NCBI GenBank assembly: GCA_030682715.1 | Contig: JAUXNQ010000045.1 | Location: 1 to 64,000, forward strand | Origin: Methylotenera sp. | Lineage (GTDB): Bacteria > Pseudomonadota > Gammaproteobacteria > Burkholderiales > Methylophilaceae | Length of the DNA stretch: 64,000 nt | Reading direction: 5' to 3' | Position numbers and translations under genes: made by a program | Notes under the pieces: generated by a model | The model's database searches: none | Told to the model about the DNA's origin: nothing | Seen by the model: only the letters and a program-made list of their open reading frames with translations | In this document: piece after piece, positions 7,162 through 17,719 of the stretch | Position numbering within the stretch: position 1 is the stretch's first letter | Layout: each line of letters starts with the position of its first letter

Positions 7162-8007
7162 ATGCTCAGTTATCGCCACGCATTTCATGCAGGCAACCAC
7201 GCCGATGTGCTTAAGCATTATGTACTCGGCCTAGTGCTTGCTCACACCAAACAAAAAGATAAACCATTTTGGTACATTGATACGCATGCAGGTGCTGGGA
7301 TGTACAGCCTGCAAGATGGCTATGCAACACAAAATCAAGAGTTCGAAGCAGGCATTAGCAAACTATTATCGGCTAAAAACTTACCACAATCCTTAGCAGA
7401 TTACGTTGCACAGATTCAGTCATTCAATACTGGCAACTCACTGAACCTTTACCCTGGCTCACCTATGCTAGCTGAACCCTATATGCGTGCAGATGACAGA
7501 ATGCGCCTGTTTGAATTGCACCCTAGTGATTACCAGTTACTATCAGAAAACTTCGAAGGCTTTGGTAAGCAAGTTAAAGTTGAGATGCAAAATGGCTTTA
7601 AAGGTCTAAAGTCCTGCCTACCTCCATCACCACGCCGAGCTGTAGTATTGATAGACCCACCTTATGAAGATAAACAAGATTATCTCTACGTAGTAGAAGC
7701 CATTAAAGACAGTTTAAAACGATTCCCTACTGGGTCATATATCATTTGGTATCCATTATTACAGCGCCCAGAACCCGCTGAGATGTTAGATGCGCTATTT
7801 GCACTTAACGTACCAGACTGGCTACATGTAACTTTATCTGTGGAAGCCCCTTCGGAAGAGGGATTTGGCATGTATGGCAGCGGATTATTTATCATTAACC
7901 CGCCATGGACGCTACCTAAAACCTTAGCAGAAACAATGCCTGTTTTAACAGAACTACTTGCACTGGATGAGACGGCAAGTTTCACTTTAGATAGCCAGAT
8001 TGAATAA
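7162..8007 (+). CDS. rlmJ: 23S rRNA (adenine(2030)-N6)-methyltransferase
   Basis: RlmJ methylates A2030 of 23S rRNA using S-adenosylmethionine. The protein opens MLSYRHAFHAGNHADVLKH, the diagnostic N-terminus of the RlmJ/YhiR family, and carries the catalytic DPPY motif of N6-adenine methyltransferases in VVLIDPPYEDK at about residue 160. Its 281 residues match the family length. It is divergent from the cation efflux gene, with a 76-bp spacer. Confidence 0.95.
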   Translation: MLSYRHAFHAGNHADVLKHYVLGLVLAHTKQKDKPFWYIDTHAGAGMYSLQDGYATQNQEFEAGISKLLSAKNLPQSLADYVAQIQSFNTGNSLNLYPGSPMLAEPYMRADDRMRLFELHPSDYQLLSENFEGFGKQVKVEMQNGFKGLKSCLPPSPRRAVVLIDPPYEDKQDYLYVVEAIKDSLKRFPTGSYIIWYPLLQRPEPAEMLDALFALNVPDWLHVTLSVEAPSEEGFGMYGSGLFIINPPWTLPKTLAETMPVLTELLALDETASFTLDSQIE

Positions 8008-8127
8008 AAAACTGCTGTTCAAACTGCTACAATACGCACAAGTTTTACTATCATTTTTTAAAGGGTTTTACATACCATGCAACAAAAAAGCAAACGACAA
8101 GCAACTGAATATAAACAAGGTAGCATT

Positions 8128-8622
8128 ATGTCCAACATTTTATTTGGTAGCCGTTGGTTACAATTACCGCTTTATTTAGGTTTAATTGTAGCGCAGGCTG
8201 TATACGTGTTCTTTTTTGGGGTCGAACTTGTTCATTTAGTATCAACTGCACACAAAATCGTTGAAGCAGACATTATGCTGATCGTATTAGGCTTAATTGA
8301 CGTGGTAATGATTTCAAACCTGCTGATTATGGTGATTGTTGGCGGCTATGAAACGTTTGTTTCACGCCTTAACTTGGAAGGTCACCCAGATGAACCAGAT
8401 TGGCTCTCTCACGTTAACGCTAACTTATTGAAAGTAAAACTAGCGACTGCCATTATTGGTATTTCATCGATTCACTTGCTTAAGACCTTTATCAATGCGC
8501 AAAACTTATCAGATAAAGTATTGATTTGGCAGACGGTTATTCACATGACATTTGTACTATCAGCTGTGGCCATTGCTTACATCGATAAACTTATGGCGCA
8601 TTCACAACCGCCAGAACACTAG
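8128..8622 (+). CDS. YqhA/UPF0114 family inner-membrane protein
   Basis: A 164-residue membrane protein of the TIGR00645/UPF0114 family, recognised from the start MSNILFGSRWLQLPLYLGLI and the GGYETFVSRL motif around residue 72. Three to four hydrophobic helices are predicted by eye. I chose the ATG at 8128 because it begins the conserved region; the frame also has an upstream ATG at 8077 with an extra 17 charged residues. The family has no established function. Confidence 0.85.
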   Translation: MSNILFGSRWLQLPLYLGLIVAQAVYVFFFGVELVHLVSTAHKIVEADIMLIVLGLIDVVMISNLLIMVIVGGYETFVSRLNLEGHPDEPDWLSHVNANLLKVKLATAIIGISSIHLLKTFINAQNLSDKVLIWQTVIHMTFVLSAVAIAYIDKLMAHSQPPEH

Positions 8623-8645
8623 CATCATTTAGACCCCTGCGTAAT

Positions 8646-9740
8646 CTAGTAGAACCGCATCACTCTACGTGGTGCAGTTTCTACATAGCGTATTGAAAAC
8701 TTATGGATGGTAATCGTTTTCTCGTTTTCAGTTTCTACACTTACGCGCCAATCACCTTCAGCTAGGTTATTTTTGTAAGTATAACCTCTGAAACCTGCAT
8801 GACGCCCACCAGATAGATCAAAACCAATGTGTGACTGCGTCACCCATCCTTGCTTTTTATTGTAATGCTGCCAGCGGTGGTAGAGCTTGGTGTTAAGTCC
8901 AGGTGGTGCGAATATTGAAGAAAAACAATAGACACGCTGGCCTTCTACCATCTTTAAATCATTACTAGCTGTGTACCAAAACATCCACCAGATTGATGGC
9001 TGGTGCACTAATCGATATTGACCATCTATCTTATCTAACTCAAACGCCATCACAACGTCACGCTTCACAAGAGGTACTGGCGGAATCATATCCGCCGCAT
9101 AGGCTAACATAAGTAATACCGCAATTGCCGCAACAGGCTTGATACTACCTAGCTGATTGGGTGTTTTTCTATATAGCCAAAAAGCTAAACTAGCACCAAG
9201 TAACGTACTTAAATAAAACCATATCTCATTAATACTACCTAGCGTAAATGGCAATGCAAAGTTAAATAGCAACATTGCACACAAACCAAACATAGACCAA
9301 CTTAAGGTAAAGCGTTTATATTCACTCTCTAAAAACTCATTTGCTACTAATAATACAGCTAGAACTAGCGACATTAGCCATGATAGCCAGTGACTAGAAC
9401 TTTTAAAATATAAGATGAATAATGCACTGAAAAGACTACCAAACAGGAACTGAAGTAAGAAGTACGGGACGCGTGGCCTGTAGTGCCGTTTAAAGATCGA
9501 TACTAACCTACCCTCACTATTTTCAATGGATATTGGATGGCCGATTAAATAGAGAATAATTGCCGCACAAAGAAGGTATCCAGCAAATATCCATAAATCC
9601 GAAGCGACAACGTTGTGGCCTATCGTCAAAGCATCCCACACAAAACCTGAAATAAAAAATATCGCAGGTAAAAAGTCGGTGAGCCTACGTGCGCGGGGCA
9701 TGCCTACTGGCATCTGAGAAGTATCAGTTAAAGAAATCAT
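8646..9740 (-). CDS. DUF2914 membrane protein
   Basis: A 364-residue protein with about seven or eight hydrophobic helices in the first 230 residues and a soluble C-terminal domain (about residues 250-360). That tail has the DUF2914 pattern YHRWQHY, then SGGRHAGFRGYTYK and GDWRVSVETE. DUF2914 often occurs with membrane or envelope proteins, and its function is not known. It lies 18 bp downstream of another membrane-protein gene on the same strand, probably in one transcript. Confidence 0.75.
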   Translation of the reverse strand: MISLTDTSQMPVGMPRARRLTDFLPAIFFISGFVWDALTIGHNVVASDLWIFAGYLLCAAIILYLIGHPISIENSEGRLVSIFKRHYRPRVPYFLLQFLFGSLFSALFILYFKSSSHWLSWLMSLVLAVLLVANEFLESEYKRFTLSWSMFGLCAMLLFNFALPFTLGSINEIWFYLSTLLGASLAFWLYRKTPNQLGSIKPVAAIAVLLMLAYAADMIPPVPLVKRDVVMAFELDKIDGQYRLVHQPSIWWMFWYTASNDLKMVEGQRVYCFSSIFAPPGLNTKLYHRWQHYNKKQGWVTQSHIGFDLSGGRHAGFRGYTYKNNLAEGDWRVSVETENEKTITIHKFSIRYVETAPRRVMRFY

Positions 9741-9758
9741 ATGGGGTTAATACAGAGC

Positions 9759-10184
9759 CTATAAGAAATTGCCAAGCACATACCCAATGATAATACCGAT
9801 GATTAACGCGACGGTAAGCCCACGATAAGTAAGCACATCTTTTGAATAACCGCGCTTAATGGCGACAAATGACACCATGTAACCAATCGCATTTAACAGC
9901 CAAATGATGGAGAGACTGAGTACCTTCACAATTAACGGGCCGATAAAAGGCACCAAGCCAATCACACCTAGAATCCAAACAAACACATTGGAGATAGCGC
10001 CAAATAACAGAACGCCTGCAGTAACTACTTTGGCATCCCAACTGAAATACCAAGCAGCAAGAACCACAGCTAGCAATAGCAAACTTAGCGGCAACATTCG
10101 CTTCCACGCACCACGTTTAGGTGGTTGCGTGATGACCTCTGGATTAAAGATTTCTTTATTATCCTGCGCCCGCGGCTTTGTCAT
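9759..10184 (-). CDS. small membrane protein of unknown function
   Basis: A 141-residue protein with a basic, proline-containing N-terminal tail (to about residue 28) and four hydrophobic segments (about 30-47, 50-75, 82-105, 120-140). I do not recognise a family. It is placed between acnB and the DUF2914 gene, all on the same strand, which may hint at a shared transcript but says nothing firm of its role. Confidence 0.55.
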   Translation of the reverse strand: MTKPRAQDNKEIFNPEVITQPPKRGAWKRMLPLSLLLLAVVLAAWYFSWDAKVVTAGVLLFGAISNVFVWILGVIGLVPFIGPLIVKVLSLSIIWLLNAIGYMVSFVAIKRGYSKDVLTYRGLTVALIIGIIIGYVLGNFL

Positions 10185-10243
10185 AGCGCTATCAAACCAA
10201 ACACGAAGAATTCAATATTTTCAATCACATAAGCTTGAGACAC

Positions 10244-12847
10244 TTAAACTTGCTCAGTGATTGGAATGACTTTTTTACCGCTAGAGAGCGCTTCCAAAGA
10301 GGGCGTGTAATCCGTCATTTGATCAAAGTTTAAATATTTATAAATTTCAGCGGTATTCGCTAGTTTATTGCCTACTGTTTCTAAATATTCTGCATGTGTA
10401 GGCATACGGCCTAACTTAGCACAAACTGCGGCAAGCTCAGCTGAACCCAAATAAACGCGCGCATCTTTACCCATACGGTTATCGAAGTTACGAGTGCTGG
10501 TTGAAAACACTGTCGCTTTATCTGCCACACGCGCTTGGTTACCCATACATAGTGAACAACCTGGCACTTCTGTTCTGGCGCCAGCAACACCAAACACAGA
10601 GTAGACACCTTCATCACGCAATTGCGCTTCATCCATACGAGTTGGTGGTGCAATCCATAAACGTGTTGGAATGCCGCCCGAACCTTCTAACACTTTAGCC
10701 GCTGCACGATAATGGCCAATATTCGTCATACAACTGCCGATAAATACTTCGTCAATCTTATCGCCAACCACAGCACTGAGAGATTTAATATCATCTGGGT
10801 CGTTAGGGCAAGCAACCAATGGCTCTGTGATTGTATTGAGATCAATTTCAATCACGTGCGCATAATCAGCATCTTTATCGGCCTCTAATAATTCAGGCTT
10901 AGCCAACCAAGCTTGCATGCTCGCGATACGGCGTTGTAAGGTACGTGGGTCTTGGTAGCCGTTATCAATCATGTTTTGCAACAACACGATATTTGAAGTC
11001 AGAAACTCAATGACAGGTTCTTTATTTAATTTTACGGTACATCCATTGGCAGAACGCTCAGCTGAAGCATCGGCAAACTCAAATGCTTGCTCTACTTTTA
11101 AATCTGGCAGGCCTTCGATTTCAAGGATTCTGCCATTAAACACATTCTGTTTACCTTGTTTACCAACGGTTAAGGTACCTTCTTGAATCGCGGCATACGG
11201 AATTGCATTCACTAAATCACGTAAGGTAATACCTGGCTGCATTTCACCTTTAAAACGCACTAATACAGACTCAGGCATATCTAATGGCATCACACCCATT
11301 GCCGCAGCAAATGCAACTAAACCAGAACCCGCTGGGAATGAAATGCCAATCGGGAAACGGGTATGTGAGTCGCCGCCTGTACCCACAGTATCAGGCAACA
11401 CCATGCGGTTTAACCATGAGTGAATCACACCATCACCTGGACGTAAGCTTACACCACCACGGCTGCTCATAAACTCTGGCAAGCTGTGCTGCAATTTAAT
11501 ATCCACTGGTTTTGGATAAGCCGCTGTGTGGCAGAAACTTTGCATCACTAAGTCAGCGCTAAAGCCCAAACATGCCAACTCTTTAAGCTCATCACGCGTC
11601 ATACCACCTGTGGTATCTTGTGAACCGACCGTTGTTGCCTTAGGCTCACAATATGCGCCAGGGCGAACACCCGTACCTTCTGGAAAACCACAAGCTCTAC
11701 CTACCATTTTCTGCGCCAGCGTATAGCCTTTGCCAGTGTCTTTTGGTGCGATTGATTGAATAAATAAATCTGATGGTGGCAAGCCCAATGCTTGACGAGC
11801 ATTAGTGGTTAAGCCACGACCAATAATCAATGGAATACGGCCACCAGCACGTACTTCATCTGGCATTGTCGTTGGCGCTAGTTCAAATTTGCTAATCACT
11901 TCACCTTGTGCATTTAATACTTGTCCTGCATAAGGTTTAATGGTGATCACGTCACCCATTTGCATTTTTGATACATCACATTGAATCGGCATCGCGCCTG
12001 AATCTTCTGCGGTATTAAAGAAAATCGGCGCTATTTTGGTGCCTAAAATGACCCCACCAGTGCGTTTGTTTGGAATATTAGGAATATCATTACCCATAAA
12101 CCACTGCACTGAGTTGATTGCTGACTTACGTGATGAACCTGTTCCTACCACGTCACCCACATAGGCAATTGGCAAACCTTTTTCTTTCAATGTTTCAATG
12201 GTTTGTAAGCCTTCTGGCATTTTATTCACCAGCATTGCTTTTGCATGCAATGGAATATCTGGGCGACTCCAAGCCTCTTGTGCTGGGCTCAAATCGTCAG
12301 TATTGGTTTCACCATCTACTTTAAATACGACGACTTTAATTTCATCCGCTAATATTGGCGCATTGGTGAACCATTCTGCATTTGACCAAGACTCGATGAG
12401 TTTTTTAGCATGCGCGTTGCCTGCTTTCATTTTTTCATCGACATCATGGAATGCATCAAACATGAGGATCGTTTGAGACAATGCCTTTACAGTTGCATCT
12501 GCCATGGTTGGATTAGTCGCCGACAGATCTAATAGCCCTACTAATGCTTGAACATTGTAGCCACCAAGCATTGTGCCCAACAAAGCAACCGCTTGCTCAG
12601 CGCTCACTAAAGGCGACGAAGCTTTGCCGTGCGCGATATCTGACAAAAATGCCGCTTTCACATAGGCAGCCTGATCCACACCTGCTGGTACGCGATTTTC
12701 AAGCAAATCGGCCAACAGTTTTTCTTCACCCGCTGGCGGATTTTTAAGTAGCTCGACAAGTTGTGCAACTTGTTCTGCTGATAATGGTAATGGAGGAAGT
12801 TGTTGTGAAGCACGCTCTTGTACGTGCGCTGCATAGGCTTTTAACAT
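10244..12847 (-). CDS. acnB: bifunctional aconitate hydratase B / 2-methylisocitrate dehydratase
   Basis: AcnB interconverts citrate and isocitrate and also hydrates 2-methyl-cis-aconitate to 2-methylisocitrate, so it serves both the TCA and methylcitrate cycles. The 867-residue length and AcnB order (HEAT-like domain first, swivel domain next, then catalytic domains) fit. The [4Fe-4S] ligands are visible as GSCMTNIG near residue 708 and the pair in PGCSLCMGN near 768. It starts [20 protein letters not shown], typical of AcnB. It belongs to the same metabolic island as prpBCD and fum but has its own spacer of about 140 bp. Confidence 0.98.
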   Translation of the reverse strand: MLKAYAAHVQERASQQLPPLPLSAEQVAQLVELLKNPPAGEEKLLADLLENRVPAGVDQAAYVKAAFLSDIAHGKASSPLVSAEQAVALLGTMLGGYNVQALVGLLDLSATNPTMADATVKALSQTILMFDAFHDVDEKMKAGNAHAKKLIESWSNAEWFTNAPILADEIKVVVFKVDGETNTDDLSPAQEAWSRPDIPLHAKAMLVNKMPEGLQTIETLKEKGLPIAYVGDVVGTGSSRKSAINSVQWFMGNDIPNIPNKRTGGVILGTKIAPIFFNTAEDSGAMPIQCDVSKMQMGDVITIKPYAGQVLNAQGEVISKFELAPTTMPDEVRAGGRIPLIIGRGLTTNARQALGLPPSDLFIQSIAPKDTGKGYTLAQKMVGRACGFPEGTGVRPGAYCEPKATTVGSQDTTGGMTRDELKELACLGFSADLVMQSFCHTAAYPKPVDIKLQHSLPEFMSSRGGVSLRPGDGVIHSWLNRMVLPDTVGTGGDSHTRFPIGISFPAGSGLVAFAAAMGVMPLDMPESVLVRFKGEMQPGITLRDLVNAIPYAAIQEGTLTVGKQGKQNVFNGRILEIEGLPDLKVEQAFEFADASAERSANGCTVKLNKEPVIEFLTSNIVLLQNMIDNGYQDPRTLQRRIASMQAWLAKPELLEADKDADYAHVIEIDLNTITEPLVACPNDPDDIKSLSAVVGDKIDEVFIGSCMTNIGHYRAAAKVLEGSGGIPTRLWIAPPTRMDEAQLRDEGVYSVFGVAGARTEVPGCSLCMGNQARVADKATVFSTSTRNFDNRMGKDARVYLGSAELAAVCAKLGRMPTHAEYLETVGNKLANTAEIYKYLNFDQMTDYTPSLEALSSGKKVIPITEQV

Positions 12848-12984
12848 AACGGTTTTCTGCTTAGATTTCTAGTTAAATAAAATTGTGATTATTATAAACT
12901 AGCTTAACTTAATGTTGATTAGTGCATATATGATGATTCACGCATTGATATTAAGTGACCATCTATAAAATCAAATCAGCAAAG

Positions 12985-13293
12985 CTAGTTCGTTAAATGT
13001 AATGTGCTTGCAAATGGTGTGCCACAGCTAGTGCCTTTAATCGAAGCTTCAAATCTTTCTAAGACCTCACTCTGATAACCCTTGCCATGTTTAAGCTCTA
13101 AAAAGGCACGGACTTCGCTGGCATCGGCAAATCCGTTTTTATCTGTGTCCATCGACACCACATTATCTTCTACCGTGGGACCGATATATCTGCCTTGCGT
13201 GTCGGTCAATACATCAAGCACTGTAGCTGCATGCGCATGGAACGTCGGTATCAAGCAAACCAATATCAATAGCTTTGTCATTTGTGATTTCAT
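12985..13293 (-). CDS. exported EF-hand protein
   Basis: A 102-residue protein with a signal peptide ending about AHA and one canonical EF-hand loop, DTDKNGFADASE, in which positions 1, 3, 5, 9 and 12 carry the expected metal ligands. It would bind calcium, or possibly a lanthanide, in the periplasm. A single hand suggests it dimerises. Start chosen at ATG 13293 with an AAGGAG site upstream; a TTG lies one codon earlier. Partners are unknown. It sits between acnB and fumarase. Confidence 0.7.
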   Translation of the reverse strand: MKSQMTKLLILVCLIPTFHAHAATVLDVLTDTQGRYIGPTVEDNVVSMDTDKNGFADASEVRAFLELKHGKGYQSEVLERFEASIKGTSCGTPFASTLHLTN

Positions 13294-13400
13294 CAACTTA
13301 CTCCTTCGTATGAATTAAGAGTGATAATTCAAGCGATAATTCACATACAATAATTCACAAGCATAATTCATAAAACATAATGCATTCAGTCTATCACTTA

Positions 13401-14942
13401 TTAACTCACTGGATGAACCACTATCATTTCATCTGAGGCTTTACGTTGCGCTATTTTATGCTTCCACTCCGCAGGGCCAGTGGTATGCACTGAACTGCCA
13501 CGACTATCAACGGCTACGGTTACTGGCATATCCTGCACCGTAAACTCATAAATCGCTTCCATGCCCAAATCAGCAAAGGCTAGGACTTCAGCTTTTTTAA
13601 TGGCTTTACTTACCAAGTAAGCCGCTCCACCAACGGCGGTTAAATAAACGGATTGATATTTAGCAATGGTTGCTATCGTTTCTTCACCGCGCTCAGCTTT
13701 GCCAACCATGCCTAACAAGCCTGTTTGGCCCAACATGGTTTCTGTAAAACTATCCATACGTGTAGCTGTGGTAGGGCCTGCCGGACCGACCGCTTCAGCG
13801 CCGACCGCATCTACTGGGCCTACGTAATAAATAAAACGGTTAGTAAAATCTATTGGCAGTTTTTCGCCTTTTTGCAGCATCGTGACCATGCGCTTATGTG
13901 CTGCATCTCTGCCTGTTAGCAGTTTGCCATTGAGCAATAATGTCTGCCCTGGCTGCCAAGCTTGTATTTCTTGCTGAGTAATCGTATCAAGATTTACCCG
14001 TAAAGACTGCTCACTAGGTGCCCAATTAACATCAGGCCATTCTGCCAAATTCGGGGCTTCTAGCACGGCTGGGCCACTGCCATCCAACTCAAAATGTACA
14101 TGCCTAGTGGCAGCGCAATTTGGAATAATCGCCACAGGCAAACTCGCCGCATGGGTGGGGTAATCTAATATTTTCACATCCAGCACAGTGGTTAGGCCAC
14201 CCAAGCCTTGTGCACCTATGCCTAGATTATTGACTTTCTCAAATATCTCAAGCCTTAATGCTTCAATTTTATTCTGCGCGCCGTTTGCTTTAAGCTCATG
14301 CATATCAATAGGCGCCATCAGTGATTCTTTGGCTAACAACATGGCTTTCTCAGCGGTACCACCAATGCCAATACCCAGCATACCAGGCGGACACCAGCCA
14401 GCACCCATCGTTGGCACAACCTCTAATATCCAATCAACAATGTTGTCGTTTGGGTTAAGCATGGCAAGTTTTGCTTTATTTTCACTACCGCCGCCTTTGG
14501 CCGCAATACTCACTTCAACCTTATCGCCCGCTACCAATTCTACATGCACCACAGCAGGTGTATTGTCTTTGGTATTGGCGCGCTTACCAGCAGGGTCGCT
14601 CACAATCGAGGCACGCAGTTTATTCTCGGGTAACAAGTAGGCGCGGCGTACGCCTTCATTCACCATCTGTTCCAATGAAAGCTCAGTATCGAAATGTACA
14701 CCCATACCTACTTTTACAAATGCCACCACAATGCCAGTATCCTGACACAATGGGCGCTTACCTTCTGCACACATGCGAGAGTTGGTCAGTATCTGCGCGA
14801 TTGCATCTTTTGCCGCTGGCGACTCTTCCTGCGCATAAGCGGCGGCTAATGCCTGAATAAAGTCTGCTGGGTGATAGTAAGAAATATATTGCAAGGCATC
14901 TGCAATGCTTGCAATAAAATCCTCTTGTTTAATCTTAGTCAT
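13401..14942 (-). CDS. class I fumarate hydratase (possible mesaconase)
   Basis: Oxygen-sensitive [4Fe-4S] fumarase converting fumarate to malate. The 513-residue single chain joins the alpha and beta parts; cluster-ligand regions are visible at MCAEGKRPLCQDTG (about residue 57) and in the CAATRHVHFELDG and CPPGMLGIGIGG segments. Some class I fumarases also hydrate mesaconate to citramalate, which is relevant beside a CoA ligase and CitE-like lyases. It lies 8 bp after the CoA-ligase gene and ends the sdh-centred minus-strand block. Substrate preference cannot be read from sequence. Confidence 0.93.
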   Translation of the reverse strand: MTKIKQEDFIASIADALQYISYYHPADFIQALAAAYAQEESPAAKDAIAQILTNSRMCAEGKRPLCQDTGIVVAFVKVGMGVHFDTELSLEQMVNEGVRRAYLLPENKLRASIVSDPAGKRANTKDNTPAVVHVELVAGDKVEVSIAAKGGGSENKAKLAMLNPNDNIVDWILEVVPTMGAGWCPPGMLGIGIGGTAEKAMLLAKESLMAPIDMHELKANGAQNKIEALRLEIFEKVNNLGIGAQGLGGLTTVLDVKILDYPTHAASLPVAIIPNCAATRHVHFELDGSGPAVLEAPNLAEWPDVNWAPSEQSLRVNLDTITQQEIQAWQPGQTLLLNGKLLTGRDAAHKRMVTMLQKGEKLPIDFTNRFIYYVGPVDAVGAEAVGPAGPTTATRMDSFTETMLGQTGLLGMVGKAERGEETIATIAKYQSVYLTAVGGAAYLVSKAIKKAEVLAFADLGMEAIYEFTVQDMPVTVAVDSRGSSVHTTGPAEWKHKIAQRKASDEMIVVHPVS

Positions 14943-14950
14943 CGTATGAT

Positions 14951-16588
14951 TTATCGTGTTGATTTTGCTATCGCAATGGTTGAGTTAATATCTTTACGTA
15001 AGATTTTACCATTCTTAGTACGCGGGAAATCTTTTGCCAGATAAACCGTTTTAGGCGATTTATAAGCCGCAAGATGCTGTTTACCAAACTGCAATAAGTC
15101 ATCTGGGGTGACGCTTACTTCTGGTTTCAAAATCACATAAATCACCACCAGTAGTTTATCTTTTTCAATTTCCTCGCCGATCGCCGCGCAATCTGCCACA
15201 CCAGGATGTCCTTTGTACACACGCTCAATTTCATATGGCGATACACGATACCCAAAACTTTTAATGATGTCGTCTTTACGTCCTAAAAACCAAATATAAC
15301 CATCAGCATCGTATTTTGCATAATCTCCGGTAAAAAAGTAGCCATCATGCTTATATTTGTTCGTTTCATCATCTAAATTCCAATAGCGCAAAAACAAGCC
15401 TGGATCAGTATCTGTGACGCAAATCATGCCCTCTTCACCTGTTGCAACCTGTTCACGTGTGTCTGGATTTAACAATTGAATATCGTGCCCAGGTTGTGGA
15501 AACCCTGCTGACCCTGCACGGATAGGGCGAAACTTGCTTTGTGACAAGTAGTATGAAAACTCACTCATCCCCACTGCCTCATAGATATCCAAACCAAAAC
15601 GTTCACGCCATTGGTTTAAGACCTCATCTGACAAGTGCTCACCCGCACTCATGTAGTGGCGCATGCTTGGCAGCTGTTCTTTTGCCGTGGTGGTTTTCTG
15701 TAATATCTGGCGATAGATAGTTGGCACGCCAATAAAGATAGTCGCCTGATGTTTTTGTATGAGATCTAGCCATTTTTGCGCATCATTTTTACCCTCATGC
15801 ACAATCACAGTTTTACCTAAGTACAAAGGATCCATCAAACCAGTACCTAGCACGTAAGTCCAGTTAAACTTGCCAGAGTGCATGATTCTATCTTGCACTT
15901 GCTCACTGTAATTAAACCAATACTCTGCTGCAGGCTGACGTCCTAATAGAGCGCGGTGTGCGTGCAGCACGCCTTTTGGATAACCTGTAGTCCCTGAGGT
16001 GTAAACTAGATAAGCTGGGTCTTCGGCTTTGGTGATGGGCATCTTTTCTACTACTCCCACACTTGCCATCGTTAGCTCAAGGTCATGTACCGCCAGTTTA
16101 CTAGGCGCAATTGTCTGTGTTAGTTGCGTTAAAAGTACATGTTTTAGATTTGGCGTATTACCTAAAGCCCCCTCTAGCTGCGACTGCATCGCATTCCATG
16201 CAGTAGCATCCGTCACTAGCACGGTAGCTCCTGAATCTTTGGCTAAATAAGCCACTTCTTCAGCGGTGAGCAAGGTGGAGGTTGGCACTGAAATAGCGCC
16301 CATTTTCATCGCACCTAAAAAAGCAATTGGGTAATCTAAGCTATTAGGTAAACGAATTAACACACGATCGCCAACTTTAACACCTAAATCACGCAAAATT
16401 TGTGCAAAAAGATTAGTTTTAAGTGCCAGTTCAGCAAAAGTAATAGTAGAAGTGCCTAAAGCATCATCTTCTACAATCATGGCAATCTCATTGGCTTGCG
16501 CAGCACCTAAATGCTTATCAGAACAAGCGACACCAATATTAAAATATTCTGGAATTTGCCAATCCCACTTTGGAAAGTCAGTCAACAT
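14951..16588 (-). CDS. AMP-forming acyl-CoA synthetase (benzoate-CoA ligase-like)
   Basis: A 545-residue ANL-superfamily ligase that activates a carboxylic acid with ATP and CoA. The P-loop-like motif YTSGTTGYPKG is at about residue 196, the hinge region GRKDDIIKSFGYRVSPYEIE near 450, and the catalytic lysine in PRTKNGKILRKD near 528. Overall pattern resembles benzoate- or medium-chain-acid ligases. The ATG overlaps the TAA of the upstream CitE-like gene (TAATG), so the two are translationally coupled. Context suggests a dicarboxylic or branched acid as substrate, but that is inference. Confidence 0.85.
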   Translation of the reverse strand: MLTDFPKWDWQIPEYFNIGVACSDKHLGAAQANEIAMIVEDDALGTSTITFAELALKTNLFAQILRDLGVKVGDRVLIRLPNSLDYPIAFLGAMKMGAISVPTSTLLTAEEVAYLAKDSGATVLVTDATAWNAMQSQLEGALGNTPNLKHVLLTQLTQTIAPSKLAVHDLELTMASVGVVEKMPITKAEDPAYLVYTSGTTGYPKGVLHAHRALLGRQPAAEYWFNYSEQVQDRIMHSGKFNWTYVLGTGLMDPLYLGKTVIVHEGKNDAQKWLDLIQKHQATIFIGVPTIYRQILQKTTTAKEQLPSMRHYMSAGEHLSDEVLNQWRERFGLDIYEAVGMSEFSYYLSQSKFRPIRAGSAGFPQPGHDIQLLNPDTREQVATGEEGMICVTDTDPGLFLRYWNLDDETNKYKHDGYFFTGDYAKYDADGYIWFLGRKDDIIKSFGYRVSPYEIERVYKGHPGVADCAAIGEEIEKDKLLVVIYVILKPEVSVTPDDLLQFGKQHLAAYKSPKTVYLAKDFPRTKNGKILRKDINSTIAIAKSTR

Positions 16589-17718
16589 TATAAGAGCACT
16601 CCATATGGCCAGTTTTCTCGCACAACCTGTGCAGGTAGCAGTTGTAAAACATGCAACGCAAACTCCATATCACTGGATTTAAGCGCACGTAATGCATGTG
16701 CTCTTAATAGGGTTTGCAAAGCTTTACCAAACATTGGCGGATCTAACATTTCGCCATCAAATTTAATGGCACCGCCGAGCAGCGCATCTGCTTCAATCGC
16801 TGCTTTTAAAATACTAACTTTTTGCGCAACTTCAGTTGGAGATGGCGTGTAAGCTGTTTTGCAAAGGTGGATATGCCCAGGATGGATGACTTGCTTACCT
16901 GTTAAGCCCATTGCAGCCTCTTTACAAGCATGCTTGTAAACAACACGCGATTCGTTATCACCATGCAAATCCAGCCAGCGACGCACATCATGCGGCTCTA
17001 GGTATTTTTCTGGCATGGCACTGGCGCCGATGAGCGTTTCCACACCGCCAATCACACCTTTACCAGCAATACGTGCTTCAAACATCAATGTATTCATGTA
17101 AAACTGTAGTTCATCAATCCAGTTTTCTGGCGTGATTTGAATGCCCATCGCTTTTGAAAAGTCATGAATCCCAAACACCACATGTTTAACCGTGGTGTAC
17201 TGCATTAAATCAGGCGCTATTTTTAACGATTTCGGGTGTTCAATAATCGGCTGAATCGTAATTTTCGGGTTAACGCTAAGCAAGAAGCTTGATAAATCAC
17301 GCACTTCTGCTGCGCCATAAGCTTCACCTGCTTTAGCCAACATCACGACATCGATGTAATCACCCATATCGCGCACTAACTGCATATCTAGCTCGTATTC
17401 ATCTGTTCTAAATGAGTTGGCACGAATAGCAACGGTAACACGCTCGTTCATTTTGCGGAGTAAGGGCAGCTCTTTCCGTAACAAATCACGGCTCATTGCT
17501 TTTTGGCGGCAACCGTCTTCCAAGTCAAAAATCAGTGTATGTGCATGCGTAAAGTGCGCATGTTTTTTCATACGCGCAGACGCTTGCTCCATATCCTCAT
17601 AAATACCCAAGCTAGGCGCATATTTAACTGGCGGATAATACAACTGTATGCCAGGCCAATAATCGCCTAGCGCTTTGGCATCGAAAGAGATTGGCTCTTC
17701 ACCTATATGCATCATCAT
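16588..17718 (-). CDS. HpcH/HpaI aldolase / CitE-like CoA-ester lyase
   Basis: A 376-residue TIM-barrel lyase of the CitE/malyl-CoA lyase superfamily. Visible are the FDLEDGCRQK motif (about residue 67), the arginine-binding VAIRANSFRTDEYE segment, the PIIEHPKS metal-ligand glutamate and the C-terminal VIHPGHIHLCKTAYTPSPTEV strand. The enzyme probably cleaves or makes a 3-hydroxyacyl-CoA such as malyl-CoA or citramalyl-CoA. It occupies the place after sdhE where gltA is found in many proteobacteria. Start among three consecutive ATG codons with AGGAGG upstream. Confidence 0.85.
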   Translation of the reverse strand: MMMHIGEEPISFDAKALGDYWPGIQLYYPPVKYAPSLGIYEDMEQASARMKKHAHFTHAHTLIFDLEDGCRQKAMSRDLLRKELPLLRKMNERVTVAIRANSFRTDEYELDMQLVRDMGDYIDVVMLAKAGEAYGAAEVRDLSSFLLSVNPKITIQPIIEHPKSLKIAPDLMQYTTVKHVVFGIHDFSKAMGIQITPENWIDELQFYMNTLMFEARIAGKGVIGGVETLIGASAMPEKYLEPHDVRRWLDLHGDNESRVVYKHACKEAAMGLTGKQVIHPGHIHLCKTAYTPSPTEVAQKVSILKAAIEADALLGGAIKFDGEMLDPPMFGKALQTLLRAHALRALKSSDMEFALHVLQLLPAQVVRENWPYGVLL

Positions 17719-17719
17719 C

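Noticed and set aside
14188-14860. Long antisense ORFs over fumarase
   Set aside because: They lie fully within the antisense of fum, lack motifs and follow from its codon pattern.
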